64,000 bases of DNA from Phytohabitans maris (GCF_031085175.1 NZ_JAVHUY010000006.1:186001-250000); one strand, 5' to 3'. Positions 1 through 9,201 are shown, counted from the first letter of the stretch. Numbers and translations are program-made. The notes: generated by a model from the sequence alone, not told the origin.

Positions 1-1
1 G

Positions 2-91
2 CTACGGCTCGGCCCGACCCGGGTGGCGCCGACGACGGCGCTGATGGCCGACCTCAAGGCCCTCCTCGGCCCGGCCGCGGTCGCCGGCTGA
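2..91 (+). CDS. 3' end of an unidentified CDS (partial)
   Basis: An open frame runs in from the left edge and stops at TGA 89-91, giving about 29 residues that end in LKALLGPAAVAG. Codon use is typical of the window, with nearly every third base G or C. The fragment is too short to name; it carries no motif I recognise. It is probably the last part of a gene transcribed in the same direction as the DUF2567 gene that follows. The call rests only on the open frame and its GC3 pattern. Confidence 0.4.
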   Translation, partial: LRLGPTRVAPTTALMADLKALLGPAAVAG

Positions 92-169
92 CCCCCGCCG
101 TCGATGTCGCCCCCGGTGCGAAGCGCCCCTCTCCAGCCGGTTCCCAGCCGGGCCTGAGAGGATTCGACC

Positions 170-298
170 GTGAGCGAGCGAGTTGGCGCGGCGGCGTCTG
201 GACGGAGCTGGCCCGCCGACGGAGTCGGGGTTTCGGGCTGGCGGAGGAAGACGTCGCCTTTGGCGCCGCACGAGCGAGCGAACCCGGAGGCACAGTGA
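170..298 (+). CDS. Possible 42-residue leader ORF coupled to the DUF2567 gene
   Basis: GTG 170 follows a good ribosome binding site (GAGAGGA, 8 bases upstream). The frame stays open for 42 codons and its TGA (296-298) overlaps the GTG start of the next gene at 295 in a GTGA, the usual coupling signal in this window. The product begins MSER and is rich in Arg, Pro and Trp, with no recognisable domain. The same GTGAGCGAGCG start recurs in the mini-ORFs between trpB and trpA. Function, if any, may be only to deliver ribosomes to the downstream start. Expression is not shown by the sequence. Confidence 0.35.
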   Translation: MSERVGAAASGRSWPADGVGVSGWRRKTSPLAPHERANPEAQ

Positions 299-1158
299 GC
301 GAGCGTGCGGAGGGCGCCGAGGCCAGACACCCGGTGGCGGCCGGCCCATTCGCCGCCGCCGCCGCCGTCGACGGGCGGGCGGAGACCCGGCGCAAGGGGT
401 GGCCGTCGCCGCTGGTCAGCCTCGCCGTGGCGGTCGCGCTGGCGATCCTCGGCGCACCGCTCGGCCTGCTGTGGCGGGCGCTGGCCCCCGACATCCCCCT
501 GATCAAGGTCGAGGGCGGCGCGCGGCTCACCGATCCGCAGCCAGAGGAGTACGTCGCGGCCGATGGCTGGTTCACCCTGCTCGGGCTCGGCTTCGGCGTG
601 CTCGCCGCGATCGCGGTCTGGGTGCTGCTGCGCCGCTACCGGGGCCCGGTCGTGCTGCTCGGCCTGGCGGTGGGCACGGTCGGGGCGGCGCTGGTCGCCT
701 GGTGGCTCGGGAGCCTCATCGGGCACGGCGACTTCGACCGGCTCCTCGCGAGCGCGCCGGCCGGCACCCCGCTCAGCCAGCCGGCCGAGTTGCGGGCCGG
801 CGGGTTCGAGTGGCTGTGGGGCGTCATCCCCACGCTGCAGGGCGACGTGCTGCTGCCGGCGTTCGGCGCCGTCGTCATCTACACGCTGCTGGCCGGCTGG
901 TCGCGATACCCGTCGCTGGTTCCCGAGCCGGAGCCGGTCACCCCCCTGGCGCTGGCGGCGGCCGCCGAGCCCACGCCCGACGGCGGCCTGGCCGGCCCGT
1001 GGCACCCACCGGCCGGCGTGGCGCGCCCCCCGGCCGGCCCAGACTGGCGCCCTCAGCCGATCAACGGCATGGGCATCGACGGCGGTGGTCCGTCCAAAGA
1101 CCGGATGCCCGGCGCCGGCCCGTGGGCATCCCCACCGCCCGGCACCGACCGCGGCTGA
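295..1158 (+). CDS. DUF2567 family membrane protein
   Basis: A 287-residue protein matching the actinobacterial DUF2567 family. A cytoplasmic basic stretch (about residues 25-40) leads into hydrophobic segments near residues 43-62, 98-115, 120-140 and 185-203. A non-membrane loop near residues 62-95 contains an APDIPLIKVEGG-like sequence typical of the family. The C-terminal 80 residues are Pro/Gly-rich and probably disordered. The biochemical role of the family is unknown. The GTG start at 295 overlaps the stop of a short upstream ORF. No gene follows on this strand for more than 1.5 kb, so it probably ends its transcript. Confidence 0.8.
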   Translation: MSERAEGAEARHPVAAGPFAAAAAVDGRAETRRKGWPSPLVSLAVAVALAILGAPLGLLWRALAPDIPLIKVEGGARLTDPQPEEYVAADGWFTLLGLGFGVLAAIAVWVLLRRYRGPVVLLGLAVGTVGAALVAWWLGSLIGHGDFDRLLASAPAGTPLSQPAELRAGGFEWLWGVIPTLQGDVLLPAFGAVVIYTLLAGWSRYPSLVPEPEPVTPLALAAAAEPTPDGGLAGPWHPPAGVARPPAGPDWRPQPINGMGIDGGGPSKDRMPGAGPWASPPPGTDRG

Positions 1159-1189
1159 TCCCGGCTCCAGACACACATCTGCCCCCGTC

Positions 1190-1275
1190 CGCGCCAGCTG
1201 CGGACCGCATGCGCGGGGTCCCCGGGGAAACGTGGGGCGCAGCGGAGCGGTGCTTTCCCGCGGGCACCGCTGCGG
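1190..1275 (+). repeat. Dispersed ~90 bp element, copy 1
   Basis: The core reads GGGGTCCCCGGGGAAACG at 1215-1232 followed by TGGGGCGCAGCGGAGCG. It runs into GGTGCTTTCCCGCGGGCACC at 1249-1268 and then GCTGCGG. Related copies are at 47998-48060 and 62110-62160. A fourth copy, inverted and lacking the middle, is at 48414-48465. The left flank (about 1190-1210, GCTGCGGACCGCAT) is also shared with the inverted copy. Confidence 0.65.
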
Positions 1276-1530
1276 CCGGCGACGAGCTGGCGCTCGCCGA
1301 CTTCCCCGGCCTCCGCTGCCGGCTCCGCGCGACGAGCCCGTTCGGGTCCGCACGGGCCGCGTTCGCGGAGGGGCCCGCGACTGCGGCTCCACCACTGCCA
1401 CCCGCGTGCGCGGACTCTCGAGCGCCGGGTCCGCGGACCAGCCCGCTCGGGTCCGCGCAGGCGGGCTGGCCAGGGCGGCGACCGCGACTCCGCCGGCTGC
1501 CGGCTGTGCGTGCGGAGCTCTCGAGCTGCA

Positions 1531-2020
1531 CGCACAGACGGGGCAGTCGAGAGATCGGTGGACTCACTGACCGTCGCGGCGTGAGCCGTGCGTAGCCTTT
1601 TCGTGGTCGGGGCTGCCGGAGCGCTCCCGAAGGGGTGACTGCTGCGTGGGTGGAGCTGTGGAGCTGGGCGCGCGGACGGGGCAGCTCCAGAGCCCCTGAA
1701 GCGCACCGACCGTCGCGGCGTCTGCCGTGCCCGCGGCCCGGTCTGGCTTGCCGAGCGTTCCCGAAGGGCGACTGCTGCATGCGTGGAGTTGGGCGCACAG
1801 GCGGGGCAGCTCCGGAGCCTGGTGAACGCGCCGACCGTTGCGGCGCGAGCTGTGCGCATGCGCTTCGCGGGTCTTGGCTGCCGGTGTGCTCGCGAAGGGG
1901 TAGACGCTGCGTGCGCGGAGTTTTGAGCGGGGCGCGCAGGCGGGGCAGGTTCAGAGGTCGGTGAGCGCACCGAGTGTCGCGGGCCGGCTTGCCGGTGGGG
2001 TTCTGGAGGGGTGAGCGCGA
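1531..2020 (+). repeat. Degenerate tandem array, four units of 125-139 bp
   Basis: Units begin near 1531, 1669, 1794 and 1933, each with CGC(A/G)C(A/G)G(A/G)CGGGGCAG. Inside each of the first three are GACCGTCGCGGCG-like and GCTCCCGAAGGGG-like blocks. The fourth unit is shortened. A single related unit is at 48585-48668. Divergence between units suggests an old array. The repeat does not maintain one reading frame, because 138, 125 and 139 bp are not all multiples of three. Confidence 0.6.
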
Positions 2021-2331
2021 CCGGCGGCGGAGGGTGAGGCTGCGGGAGCAACGGTCTGGACCCAATGCCGCTCAGCCTGAGTCGATCACGGGTCAGCCCG
2101 TATGGGCGGGACGGCTTGACACCCCAAAACCGGTTGACGATCTCAACAGCGCGCCCGGTGCCCGCCGACCGGGAGCAGGGGGTGACCAGCGGTGGAGGGA
2201 TGAAGCCGCGAAAAGCAAACGGCCCGCCACTCACCCTGAAAATTTTTGATCAAGGCCAGGGCCCTCGGAAGCCCCATGGCCGTGTAGGCGCCCTGCGCAC
2301 CGTACGGCGCTGCGAGATCGGCCCAAGCCGC

Positions 2332-2381
2332 AGATCGTGGTACGGATCCGCCCGCCCGAGGGCAGCTGCGTACCACGATCT
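2332..2381. repeat. GATC-ended hairpin, type B
   Basis: Arms AGATCGTGGTAC (2332-2343) and GTACCACGATCT (2370-2381) are perfect inverted repeats of 12 bp. A smaller GCCC/GGGC stem lies in the loop. The same outer arm occurs in hairpins at 16948 and 48283. Its place between convergent genes suits a bidirectional terminator, although there is no U-tract. Confidence 0.7.
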
Positions 2382-2574
2382 CGACCACCCGCCCGGTGGT
2401 GACCGCGGACCGGCCGCACGCGCCGGGCGATGGCCGGACGTTCCCGGCCCGCAGGGCCTTGATCGAATCAGCATGAGGCATTGGGCTGGACCACGACGGG
2501 CGTCGCGGTAGCTCGGAATGTCTTCGGACTTTGCTAGTGCGCTGGCCACTGACCTTTGCCGGCTTCGCCGGCCC

Positions 2575-2638
2575 GGGGGGGGGGGGGGGGGGGGGGGGGC
2601 GCGCGCCCGGGGGGGGGGGGGGGGGCCCCCCGGGGGGG
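2575..2638. other. Poly-G/poly-C tract, probable sequence artefact
   Basis: A run of 25 G (2575-2599) is followed by a short GC stretch, 17 G, 6 C and 7 G. Nothing else in the window is like this except a similar tract near 13.43 kb. It follows a CCGGCTTCGCCGG hairpin, a typical place for reads to fail. I would not trust the length or order of bases here. Confidence 0.65.
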
Positions 2639-2722
2639 CCCCTGGCCGGGCTCCCCCGGCCGGGTGGAGCGGCGGCCGACGCCCCCCGATCACCCGGTGA
2701 ACGTTGGTGGCCACCGCACTGA

Positions 2723-3448
2723 CTAGTTGGCGCTGATCGGGACGGCCAGCTCGGAGAGGGGGACGGGCACGGCGCGGACGCGGCCCAGCAGGGCGGCCTC
2801 GCGGTTGAGGAGGCGGAGCTCGGCGCGTAGGCGGGTGGCGGTGTCGTCGGCGGCGAGCAGGCGCTGGCGGTCTTCGACCGTGAGTGCGGCGGTCGCGGCG
2901 ACCAGGTGGGACAGGACGGTGGGGTCTTCGGGGAGCTGCTCGCTCACCTCGGCGAGGTCGGCCGTGTCGTCGGTGTCGCCGTCGGCCCGCATCAGCCGAA
3001 GGTAGCGGCGGAAGACCGACAGCACCCGCGGGGCCAGCAGGTCGGCGAGGTCTTCCTGCCCGCCCGGCTCGGGGAGCCACTCGATCTCGCCGGTCAGGTA
3101 GGGCTGGGAGTCGCTGTCGACGCCGGTGAGCCGGAAGCGGCGGCGTCCCACGGTGACGATGTCGTACCGCCCGTCGGGCAGCTCGGTCACCTGGCGCAGC
3201 TCGGCCGTGCACCCCACGTCGTGGAGGCTGACGTCGGCGGCGGGCGCGGTCGCGCCGGGTGCGGTGGAGAGCGGTGCCTCCCAGCCGCGGCGGATCGCCA
3301 CCACGCCGAACTCGCGGGGCGTGCCGTCGGGCAGCGCGACGAGGTGGCGGACCAGCTCGCGGTAGCGCTCCTCGAAGATGTGCAGGGGGAGGACGAGACC
3401 GGGGAAGAGCACCGTGCCCAGTGGGAACACCGGCAGCCGCGGACTCAT
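2723..3448 (-). CDS. LON peptidase substrate-binding domain protein
   Basis: A 241-residue protein that starts MSPRLPVFPLGTVLFPG, the hallmark opening of the Lon N-terminal (LAN/PUA-like) domain, followed by LPLHIFEERYRELV. The domain fills roughly residues 3-200. The AAA and protease domains of Lon are absent, so this is a stand-alone substrate-binding domain as found in many actinobacteria. Such proteins are thought to bind unfolded or regulatory proteins, but no activity is established. I chose ATG 3448 rather than upstream in-frame starts because the family begins exactly there. It is divergent from hisD with 86 bp between start codons. Confidence 0.85.
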   Translation of the reverse strand: MSPRLPVFPLGTVLFPGLVLPLHIFEERYRELVRHLVALPDGTPREFGVVAIRRGWEAPLSTAPGATAPAADVSLHDVGCTAELRQVTELPDGRYDIVTVGRRRFRLTGVDSDSQPYLTGEIEWLPEPGGQEDLADLLAPRVLSVFRRYLRLMRADGDTDDTADLAEVSEQLPEDPTVLSHLVAATAALTVEDRQRLLAADDTATRLRAELRLLNREAALLGRVRAVPVPLSELAVPISAN

Positions 3449-3534
3449 CCAGAAAGCGTATCGGAGGAGTCTCAGTGCCTGGACCGGCCGGACGGGCGGC
3501 TGGGGTGCCGTCGCGCGCCGCATAGACTCGGTAC

Positions 3535-4824
3535 GTGCTCAACCGGATCGACCTGCGCGGCAGCGCCACCGACCCGCGTGGCCTGCTGCCCCGTGCCCAG
3601 CTCGACGTCTCCGCCGCGGTCGACAGGATCCGCCCGGTCGTGGAGGCGGTGCGCGAGCATGGGTTCGCCGCGATCCGGGAGGCGACCGAGCGCTTCGACG
3701 GGGTGCGGCTGGAGCGGCTGCGGGTGCCGGCCGAGGCGATCGCGGCGGCCGCCGGGACGCTCGAACCCGAGGTGCGGGCGGCGCTGACCGAGGCGATCGC
3801 GCGGGCCCGCAAGGTGCACACCGACCAGCGCCGCACCGACGTGACCACGCAGGTGGTGCCGGGCGGCACGGTCACCGAGCGGTGGGTGCCGGTGTCCCGC
3901 GTCGGGCTGTACGTGCCGGGCGGCCTGGCCATGTACCCGTCGACCGTGGTCATGAACGTGGTGCCCGCCCAGGTCGCCGGTGTCGAGGGGCTGGTGGTCA
4001 CGAGCCCGCCCCAGGTCGACAACGGCGGCCTGCCCGACGCCCGGGTGCTCGCCGCGTGCGCGCTGCTCGGCGTCCACGAGGTGTACGCGGTGGGCGGCGC
4101 CCAGGCGATCGCGATGCTCGCCTATGGCGTCCCCGGCGAGTGCGAGCCGGTCGACCTGGTCACCGGTCCGGGCAACATCTGGGTCACCGCGGCCAAGCGG
4201 CTGCTCCGCGGCGTCGTCGGCATCGACGCCGAGGCGGGCCCCACCGAGATCGCGATCCTCGCCGACGACACCGCCGACCCGGTCCACGTCGCCGCCGACC
4301 TGATCAGCCAGGCCGAGCACGACCCGCTCGCGGCGAGCGTGCTGGTCACCCCCTCCGCGGCGCTGGTCGAGGCGGTCGAGGTCGAGCTGACCCGGCAGGT
4401 GGCGGCGACCAAGCACACCGGCCGGATCACCGAGGCGCTGACCGGCCCGCAGTCGGGGGCGGTCCTCGTCGACGACCTGGAGCAGGGGCTGCGGGTCGTC
4501 GACGCGTACGCGGCCGAGCACCTCGAGATCCAGACCGTGGACGCGCGGGCCTGGGCGCTGCGGGTGCGCAACGCGGGTGCGGTCTTCGTCGGCGCCTGGT
4601 CGCCGGTGTCGCTCGGTGACTACCTCGCCGGCTCCAACCACGTGCTCCCCACCGGCGGCTGCGCCCGCCACTCCTCGGGGCTGTCGGTGCAGTCGTTCCT
4701 GCGCGGCATCCACGTGATCGAGTACGGCGAGGCGGCCCTGCGCGACGTCGCCGGCCACGTGGTCACGCTCGCCAACGTGGAAGACCTGCCGGCGCACGGC
4801 CAGGCTGTGACGGCTCGGCTATGA
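3535..4824 (+). CDS. hisD: Histidinol dehydrogenase
   Basis: HisD (429 residues, the usual length) oxidises L-histidinol to L-histidine in two NAD-dependent steps. Characteristic stretches are visible: [14 protein letters not shown] in the nucleotide-binding region, SQAEHDPLA with Gln and His zinc ligands, AEHLEI with the catalytic Glu-His, and [15 protein letters not shown] with a zinc-binding Asp. Translation starts at GTG 3535. It is the first gene of a his operon: its TGA overlaps the ATG of hisC by four bases. The rest of the operon follows with overlaps or very short gaps. Confidence 0.97.
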   Translation: MLNRIDLRGSATDPRGLLPRAQLDVSAAVDRIRPVVEAVREHGFAAIREATERFDGVRLERLRVPAEAIAAAAGTLEPEVRAALTEAIARARKVHTDQRRTDVTTQVVPGGTVTERWVPVSRVGLYVPGGLAMYPSTVVMNVVPAQVAGVEGLVVTSPPQVDNGGLPDARVLAACALLGVHEVYAVGGAQAIAMLAYGVPGECEPVDLVTGPGNIWVTAAKRLLRGVVGIDAEAGPTEIAILADDTADPVHVAADLISQAEHDPLAASVLVTPSAALVEAVEVELTRQVAATKHTGRITEALTGPQSGAVLVDDLEQGLRVVDAYAAEHLEIQTVDARAWALRVRNAGAVFVGAWSPVSLGDYLAGSNHVLPTGGCARHSSGLSVQSFLRGIHVIEYGEAALRDVAGHVVTLANVEDLPAHGQAVTARL

Positions 4825-5870
4825 TCCCCATCCGCGACGATCTCCGGGGGCTCAAACCCTATGGCGCGCCCCAGCTCGACGTGCCCGTGCGGCTCAACAC
4901 CAACGAAAACTCGTACCCGCTGCCCGAGGCGGTGGTCGAGGCGATCGGCAAGGCGCTCCAGGCCGAGCTGCGCGACCTCAACCGCTACCCCGACCGCGAC
5001 GCCGTGGCGCTCCGCGCCGACCTCGCGGAGTACCTGGGGCACGGCCTGACCGGCGACCAGGTCTGGGCGGCCAACGGCTCCAACGAGATCCAGCAGCAGC
5101 TGCTGCAGGTCTTCGCCGGGCCGGGGCGGAGCGCGCTGGGCTTCACGCCGGCGTACTCGATGCACCCGCTCCTGGCCAAGGGCACCGGCACCGCCTGGGT
5201 CGACGGCTACCGGGCCGAGGACTTCGGGCTGGGCGCGGCGCACGCGGTCGAGCAGATCGAGCGGCACCGCCCCGACCTCGTCTTCCTCTGCTCGCCCAAC
5301 AACCCCACCGGCACCGCCCTCGACCCGGCCGTGGTCGCCGCGGTGCTCGACGCGGCGCCCGGCATGGTGGTGGTCGACGAGGCGTACGCGGAGTTCGCCC
5401 GGCCCGGCACCCCGAGCGCGCTGGAGGTGCTGCCCGGGCACGAGCGGCTGGTGGTGACCCGCACGATGAGCAAGGCGTTCGGGTTCGCCGGCGGGCGGCT
5501 GGGCTACCTGGCGGCCGCCCCGGCGGTGGTCGACGCGGTGCAGCTCGTCCGCCTGCCGTACCACCTCTCCTCGCTCACCCAGGCCGCGGCCCGCGCGGCG
5601 CTCGCCCACCGCGACGCGCTGCTGGCCACCGTCGAGGCGATCAAGGAGCAGCGCGACCGGATCGTCCGCGAGCTGCGCGACCGCGGCTTCCGGGTCGCCG
5701 ACAGCGACGCCAACTTCGTCTTGTACGAGGTGGGTGGCGACCAGAAAAAGGCCTGGCGCGACCTGCTCGACCGTGGTGTGCTCGTGCGCGACGTGGGCCT
5801 GCCCGGCTGGTTGCGCGTGACCGCCGGGACCCCATCGGAAACGGACGCCTTCCTGGAGGCCCTCCCATGA
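4821..5870 (+). CDS. hisC: Histidinol-phosphate aminotransferase
   Basis: A 349-residue class I/II PLP-dependent aminotransferase that converts imidazole acetol phosphate to histidinol phosphate with glutamate as donor. [10 protein letters not shown] near the N terminus is typical of HisC. The CSPNNPTGT motif and the PLP-binding lysine in [15 protein letters not shown] are intact, as is the C-terminal [10 protein letters not shown]. It overlaps hisD (ATGA at 4821) and hisB (ATGA at 5867), so the three are expected to be translationally coupled. Confidence 0.96.
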   Translation: MIPIRDDLRGLKPYGAPQLDVPVRLNTNENSYPLPEAVVEAIGKALQAELRDLNRYPDRDAVALRADLAEYLGHGLTGDQVWAANGSNEIQQQLLQVFAGPGRSALGFTPAYSMHPLLAKGTGTAWVDGYRAEDFGLGAAHAVEQIERHRPDLVFLCSPNNPTGTALDPAVVAAVLDAAPGMVVVDEAYAEFARPGTPSALEVLPGHERLVVTRTMSKAFGFAGGRLGYLAAAPAVVDAVQLVRLPYHLSSLTQAAARAALAHRDALLATVEAIKEQRDRIVRELRDRGFRVADSDANFVLYEVGGDQKKAWRDLLDRGVLVRDVGLPGWLRVTAGTPSETDAFLEALP

Positions 5871-6478
5871 GTCGCAGCGCCCGCATCGAACGGGTCACCA
5901 AGGAGACCAAGGTGCTGGTCGAGCTCGACCTCGACGGCACCGGCCAGGGCGAGATCAGCACCGGGGTCGGCTTCTACGACCACATGCTCAACCAGATCGC
6001 CCGGCACGGCGGCTTCGATCTGACCGTCAACACGGTCGGCGACCTGGAGATCGACGCCCACCACACGATGGAGGACACGGCGCTCGCGCTCGGCACCGCG
6101 TTCGCGGAGGCGCTCGGCGACAAGGCGGGCATCCGGCGGTACGGCTCGGCCGTGGTCCCGATGGACGAGGTGCTGGTGCAGGCCGCGGTCGACCTCTCCG
6201 GCCGGCCGTACGTGGTGCACGACGAGCCCGCCCTCGCGCCGTACATCGGGCCGGTCTACCCGACCAGCATGACCCGCCACGTGTGGGAGTCGTTCGGCCA
6301 GGCGGCGCGGATCACGCTGCACGTGACCGTGCTGCGGGCCGCCCGCCCCGGCGGCCACCCGGACGCGCACCACGTGGTGGAGGGGCAGTTCAAGGCGGTC
6401 GCGCGGGCCCTGCGCGAGGCGACCTCGATCGACCCGCGCGCGGCCGGCGCGGTCCCCAGCACCAAGGGGACGCTGTGA
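5867..6478 (+). CDS. hisB: Imidazoleglycerol-phosphate dehydratase
   Basis: A 203-residue monofunctional HisB that dehydrates imidazole glycerol phosphate to imidazole acetol phosphate. The two metal-binding His clusters are present: [14 protein letters not shown] near residue 65 and [12 protein letters not shown] near residue 167. There is no fused histidinol phosphatase domain, as usual in actinobacteria. The TGA overlaps the GTG of the small membrane protein gene that follows (GTGA at 6475). Confidence 0.97.
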   Translation: MSRSARIERVTKETKVLVELDLDGTGQGEISTGVGFYDHMLNQIARHGGFDLTVNTVGDLEIDAHHTMEDTALALGTAFAEALGDKAGIRRYGSAVVPMDEVLVQAAVDLSGRPYVVHDEPALAPYIGPVYPTSMTRHVWESFGQAARITLHVTVLRAARPGGHPDAHHVVEGQFKAVARALREATSIDPRAAGAVPSTKGTL

Positions 6479-6645
6479 GCTCGTTCGCCCCGGTCGGCCT
6501 CTTCGCGCTCGCCGGTGTGCTGGCCGGCGGTGCCTGGTCGCTGCACCGGCAGGGTGCCGCGCGCGGCGCGATCGGGGTCGTCGCGGTCCTCGCCGCGCTC
6601 GCGGCCGGTGGCGGCGTGCTGTGGCTGATCCCCGGGGAGGGCTGA
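6475..6645 (+). CDS. Small membrane protein inside the his operon
   Basis: This ORF of 56 residues starts at GTG 6475, overlapping the hisB stop. It has two hydrophobic segments (about residues 5-20 and 34-52) separated by a short basic loop containing HRQGAARG, so it is probably a two-helix membrane hairpin. It ends one base before hisH. Both ends are locked to his genes, and the codon use matches them, which argues that it is real. I do not recognise a family and give no function. Confidence 0.6.
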   Translation: MSSFAPVGLFALAGVLAGGAWSLHRQGAARGAIGVVAVLAALAAGGGVLWLIPGEG

Positions 6646-6646
6646 A

Positions 6647-7315
6647 ATGCCACCCCACGAAATCGCTCCGCCGCGCTCCACGATTACGCCCGGTCCCCGG
6701 CCTGCCCCCAGCGTGGTGGTCCTCGACTACGGCTCGGGCAACCTGCGCTCCGCCGAGCGGGCCCTCGCCCGGGCCGGCGGCGACGTGACGGTCACCCCCG
6801 ACCTGTCCGCGGCGGCCGCCGCGGACGGCCTCGTCGTGCCGGGCGTCGGCGCGTTCGCGGCGTGCATGGCCGGCGTCGACAAGCTGGGCGCCGGCCCGGT
6901 CATCGCCGAGCGGGTCGCCGCCGGGCGCCCGGTCCTCGGCATCTGCGTCGGGGCGCAGATCCTCTTCGAGTACGGCGACGAGCACGGCACCGTCACCCAG
7001 GGCCTGGGCCTGATCCCGGGCGGCGTCACCCGGCTGCCCGCCACCCGCGTGCCGCACATGGGGTGGAACACCGTGGCGCCGGCGGCCGGCTCGGTCCTCT
7101 TCGCGGGACTGCCGGCCGGCACGCGGTTCTACTTCGTCCACTCGTACGCGGCGTTCGGCACCGGCCCGGGCATCACCACCTGCACCCACGACGTGCCGTT
7201 CGTGGCGGCGGTGGAGCGGGGGTCGCTGTCGGCGACGCAGTTCCACCCGGAAAAGTCGGGCGACGCCGGGGCGGCGCTGCTGCGCAACTGGGTCGGGACC
7301 CTGAGTCTTGTCTAA
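6647..7315 (+). CDS. hisH: Imidazole glycerol phosphate synthase, glutaminase subunit
   Basis: HisH supplies ammonia from glutamine to HisF. The class I glutamine amidotransferase triad is visible: the nucleophile Cys in LGICVGAQILFE, and His-Pro-Glu in QFHPEKSG. The sequence VVVLDYGSGNLRSAERAL marks the domain start. ATG 6647 adds about 22 Pro-rich residues before that motif, so a later start is possible. At 222 residues the length is normal. The family more often has GICLGMQ; the Val/Ala substitutions here are outside the triad. The stop overlaps the next small gene. Confidence 0.95.
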   Translation: MPPHEIAPPRSTITPGPRPAPSVVVLDYGSGNLRSAERALARAGGDVTVTPDLSAAAAADGLVVPGVGAFAACMAGVDKLGAGPVIAERVAAGRPVLGICVGAQILFEYGDEHGTVTQGLGLIPGGVTRLPATRVPHMGWNTVAPAAGSVLFAGLPAGTRFYFVHSYAAFGTGPGITTCTHDVPFVAAVERGSLSATQFHPEKSGDAGAALLRNWVGTLSLV

Positions 7316-7625
7316 GGAGCGGGCCAGACGCAGGGCCGAGCGGGAGGCGCTGGCCGCGCGGGAGAAGGCGGCCGCCGCCCGGCGCCGTCGCCGCCGCGAC
7401 GCGCTGCGCCGCCTCCGGCCCACCCTGCCGCGCCGCCGCCGCACCGGCTCGCTGCTCGCCCGGCGTACCCGGGTGGAGCGGGCCGGCATCGCCGCGCTCA
7501 CCGTGGTGCTGGTCGCCGCTGCCTGGTTCCTGGTCGACCCGCTGGGCCTGCGCCTGGTGCTGATCGTCCTGCTCGTGCTCGTCCTACCGGCCGTCGTGGT
7601 CATCGCGCTCGGCCGCCGTACCTGA
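7308..7625 (+). CDS. Basic small membrane protein between hisH and priA
   Basis: A 105-residue protein from TTG 7308, which overlaps the hisH stop by 8 bases. Residues 1-60 are strikingly basic, with RARRRAERE and [14 protein letters not shown]. Two hydrophobic helices follow (about residues 61-77 and 82-98), so the Arg-rich part should be cytoplasmic. I recognise no domain. Its fixed place within the his operon and continuous spacing suggest it is co-expressed with HisH/HisF; any role there is unknown. Confidence 0.65.
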   Translation: MSKERARRRAEREALAAREKAAAARRRRRRDALRRLRPTLPRRRRTGSLLARRTRVERAGIAALTVVLVAAAWFLVDPLGLRLVLIVLLVLVLPAVVVIALGRRT

Positions 7626-7641
7626 TCGTTTTGGAGCGTTC

Positions 7642-8361
7642 GTGAGCCTCGTCCTCCTTCCCGCCGTCGACGTCGCGGGCGGCCAGGCCGTCCGCCTCGT
7701 GCAGGGCGCCGCCGGCAGCGAGACCGTGTACGGCGACCCGCTCGACGCCGCCCTCGCCTGGCAGCGCGACGGCGCCTCGTGGGTGCACCTGGTCGACTTG
7801 GACGCCGCGTTCGGCCGCGGCTCGAACGCCGAGCAGCTCGCCGCGGTGGTCGGCCGGCTCGACGTGCACGTGGAGCTCTCCGGCGGCATCCGCGACGACG
7901 AGTCGCTGCGCCGGGCGCTGGCCACCGGCGCGGCCCGGGTCAACATCGGCACCGCCGCGCTGGAAAACCCGCAGTGGTGCGACCGGGTCGTCGCCGAGTA
8001 CGGCGACCGGGTGGCGATCGGCCTCGACGTCCGTGGCCACACCCTCTCCGCGCGCGGCTGGACCAAGGACGGCGGCGATCTCTTCGAGGTCCTGGAACGG
8101 CTGGAGAAGGCGGGCTGCCAGCGGTACGTGGTGACCGACGTGCACCGCGACGGCACCCTCACCGGCCCCAACCTCGACCTGCTCCGCGAGGTCTGCGCCC
8201 GTACCGACCGCCCGGTCGTCGCCAGCGGCGGTGTGTCCACACTGGACGACCTGCGCGCGCTCGCCGGCCTTTCAACCGACGGGGTGGAGGGCGTGATCGT
8301 GGGCAAGGCGCTGTACGCGGGCGCGTTCACGGTACCCGAGGCTTTGGCGGTCCTGTCGTGA
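7642..8361 (+). CDS. priA: Bifunctional HisA/TrpF phosphoribosyl isomerase (PriA)
   Basis: A 239-residue TIM-barrel isomerase. In actinobacteria this enzyme acts on ProFAR in histidine synthesis and on phosphoribosyl anthranilate in tryptophan synthesis. The catalytic Asp residues lie in [13 protein letters not shown] and [15 protein letters not shown]. The stretch [10 protein letters not shown] carries the Arg-x-Trp pair characteristic of PriA rather than plain HisA. No separate trpF is seen near the trp genes of this window, which fits the dual role. GTG 7642 is the start; the stop overlaps hisF. Confidence 0.92.
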   Translation: MSLVLLPAVDVAGGQAVRLVQGAAGSETVYGDPLDAALAWQRDGASWVHLVDLDAAFGRGSNAEQLAAVVGRLDVHVELSGGIRDDESLRRALATGAARVNIGTAALENPQWCDRVVAEYGDRVAIGLDVRGHTLSARGWTKDGGDLFEVLERLEKAGCQRYVVTDVHRDGTLTGPNLDLLREVCARTDRPVVASGGVSTLDDLRALAGLSTDGVEGVIVGKALYAGAFTVPEALAVLS

Positions 8362-9119
8362 GTGTCGCCGTGCGGGTCATCCCGTGCCTGGACGTCGACG
8401 CCGGCCGGGTGGTCAAGGGGGTCAACTTCGTCGACCTGCGCGACGCGGGCGACCCGGTCGAGCTGGCCGCCGCCTACGACGCGGCCGGCGCCGACGAGCT
8501 GACGTTCCTCGACGTGACCGCCTCCTCCGACGACCGCGGCACGATGCTCGACGTGGTACGCCGCACGGCCGAGTCGGTCTTCATCCCGCTCACGGTCGGC
8601 GGCGGCGTCCGCTCGGTGGAGAATGTGGACACTCTGCTGCGGGCCGGCGCCGACAAGGTGGGCGTCAACACGGCGGCGATCGCCCGCCCCGAGCTGATCG
8701 CGGAGATCGCCGACCGGTTCGGCAACCAGGTGCTCGTGCTCTCGCTCGACGTACGGTCCACGCCGGACACCCCGAGCGGCTACGAGGTGACCACCCACGG
8801 CGGCCGCAAGGGGACCGGCATCGACGCGGTCGAGTGGGCGCGGCGCGGCGCCGAGCTGGGCGCCGGCGAGATCCTGCTCAACTCGATGGACGCCGACGGC
8901 ACCAAGGCCGGCTTCGACCTGCCGCTGATCCGCGCGGTCCGCGAGGTGGTCGAGATCCCGGTCATCGCCAGTGGCGGCGCCGGCACCCGGGCCCACTTCC
9001 CGCCGGCGGTCGAGGCGGGCGCGGACGCGGTGCTGGCGGCGAGCGTGTTCCACTTCGGAGAGCTGACGATCGGCGAGGTCAAGGACACTCTCCGGGCGGC
9101 CGGCAACCCGGTCCGCTGA
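8358..9119 (+). CDS. hisF: Imidazole glycerol phosphate synthase, cyclase subunit
   Basis: HisF (253 residues) joins the HisH-derived ammonia to PRFAR, yielding imidazole glycerol phosphate and AICAR. Catalytic aspartates are in [15 protein letters not shown] (near residue 10) and VLSLDVRS (near residue 130). The phosphate-binding VGGGVRS and ASGGAG loops are present. I chose GTG 8358, which overlaps the priA stop as GTGA, over an upstream continuation of the frame. It is the last his gene of this operon; hisI lies 26 kb away and hisG/hisE are not in the window. Confidence 0.96.
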   Translation: MSVAVRVIPCLDVDAGRVVKGVNFVDLRDAGDPVELAAAYDAAGADELTFLDVTASSDDRGTMLDVVRRTAESVFIPLTVGGGVRSVENVDTLLRAGADKVGVNTAAIARPELIAEIADRFGNQVLVLSLDVRSTPDTPSGYEVTTHGGRKGTGIDAVEWARRGAELGAGEILLNSMDADGTKAGFDLPLIRAVREVVEIPVIASGGAGTRAHFPPAVEAGADAVLAASVFHFGELTIGEVKDTLRAAGNPVR

Positions 9120-9201
9120 GCCCGCCCCGCCCGGTCGCCCTCGCCGCGCGGCGTCACGAACGCGGCGGTGCCGCGGGCGCGCCGGCTGACTGAGCGGTCC
9201 G

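Larger units (their letters stand above)
1159..2722. other. 1.56 kb non-coding repeat island
   Basis: I see no convincing gene here. Frames are open on both strands only because the DNA is GC-rich; the translated products are Arg/Pro/Ala-rich and match no family. The stretch holds, in order, one copy of a dispersed element of about 90 bp, a degenerate tandem array of four units, a long hairpin and a poly-G tract. It lies between convergent genes. Several of the same modules recur at 47.9-48.7 kb. Confidence 0.6.

Noticed and set aside
1053-2234. Long minus-strand ORFs across the 1.2-2.2 kb gap
   Set aside because: The products are Arg/Pro/Ser-rich, and the tandem unit length is not a fixed multiple of three, so the repeats cannot keep one frame.
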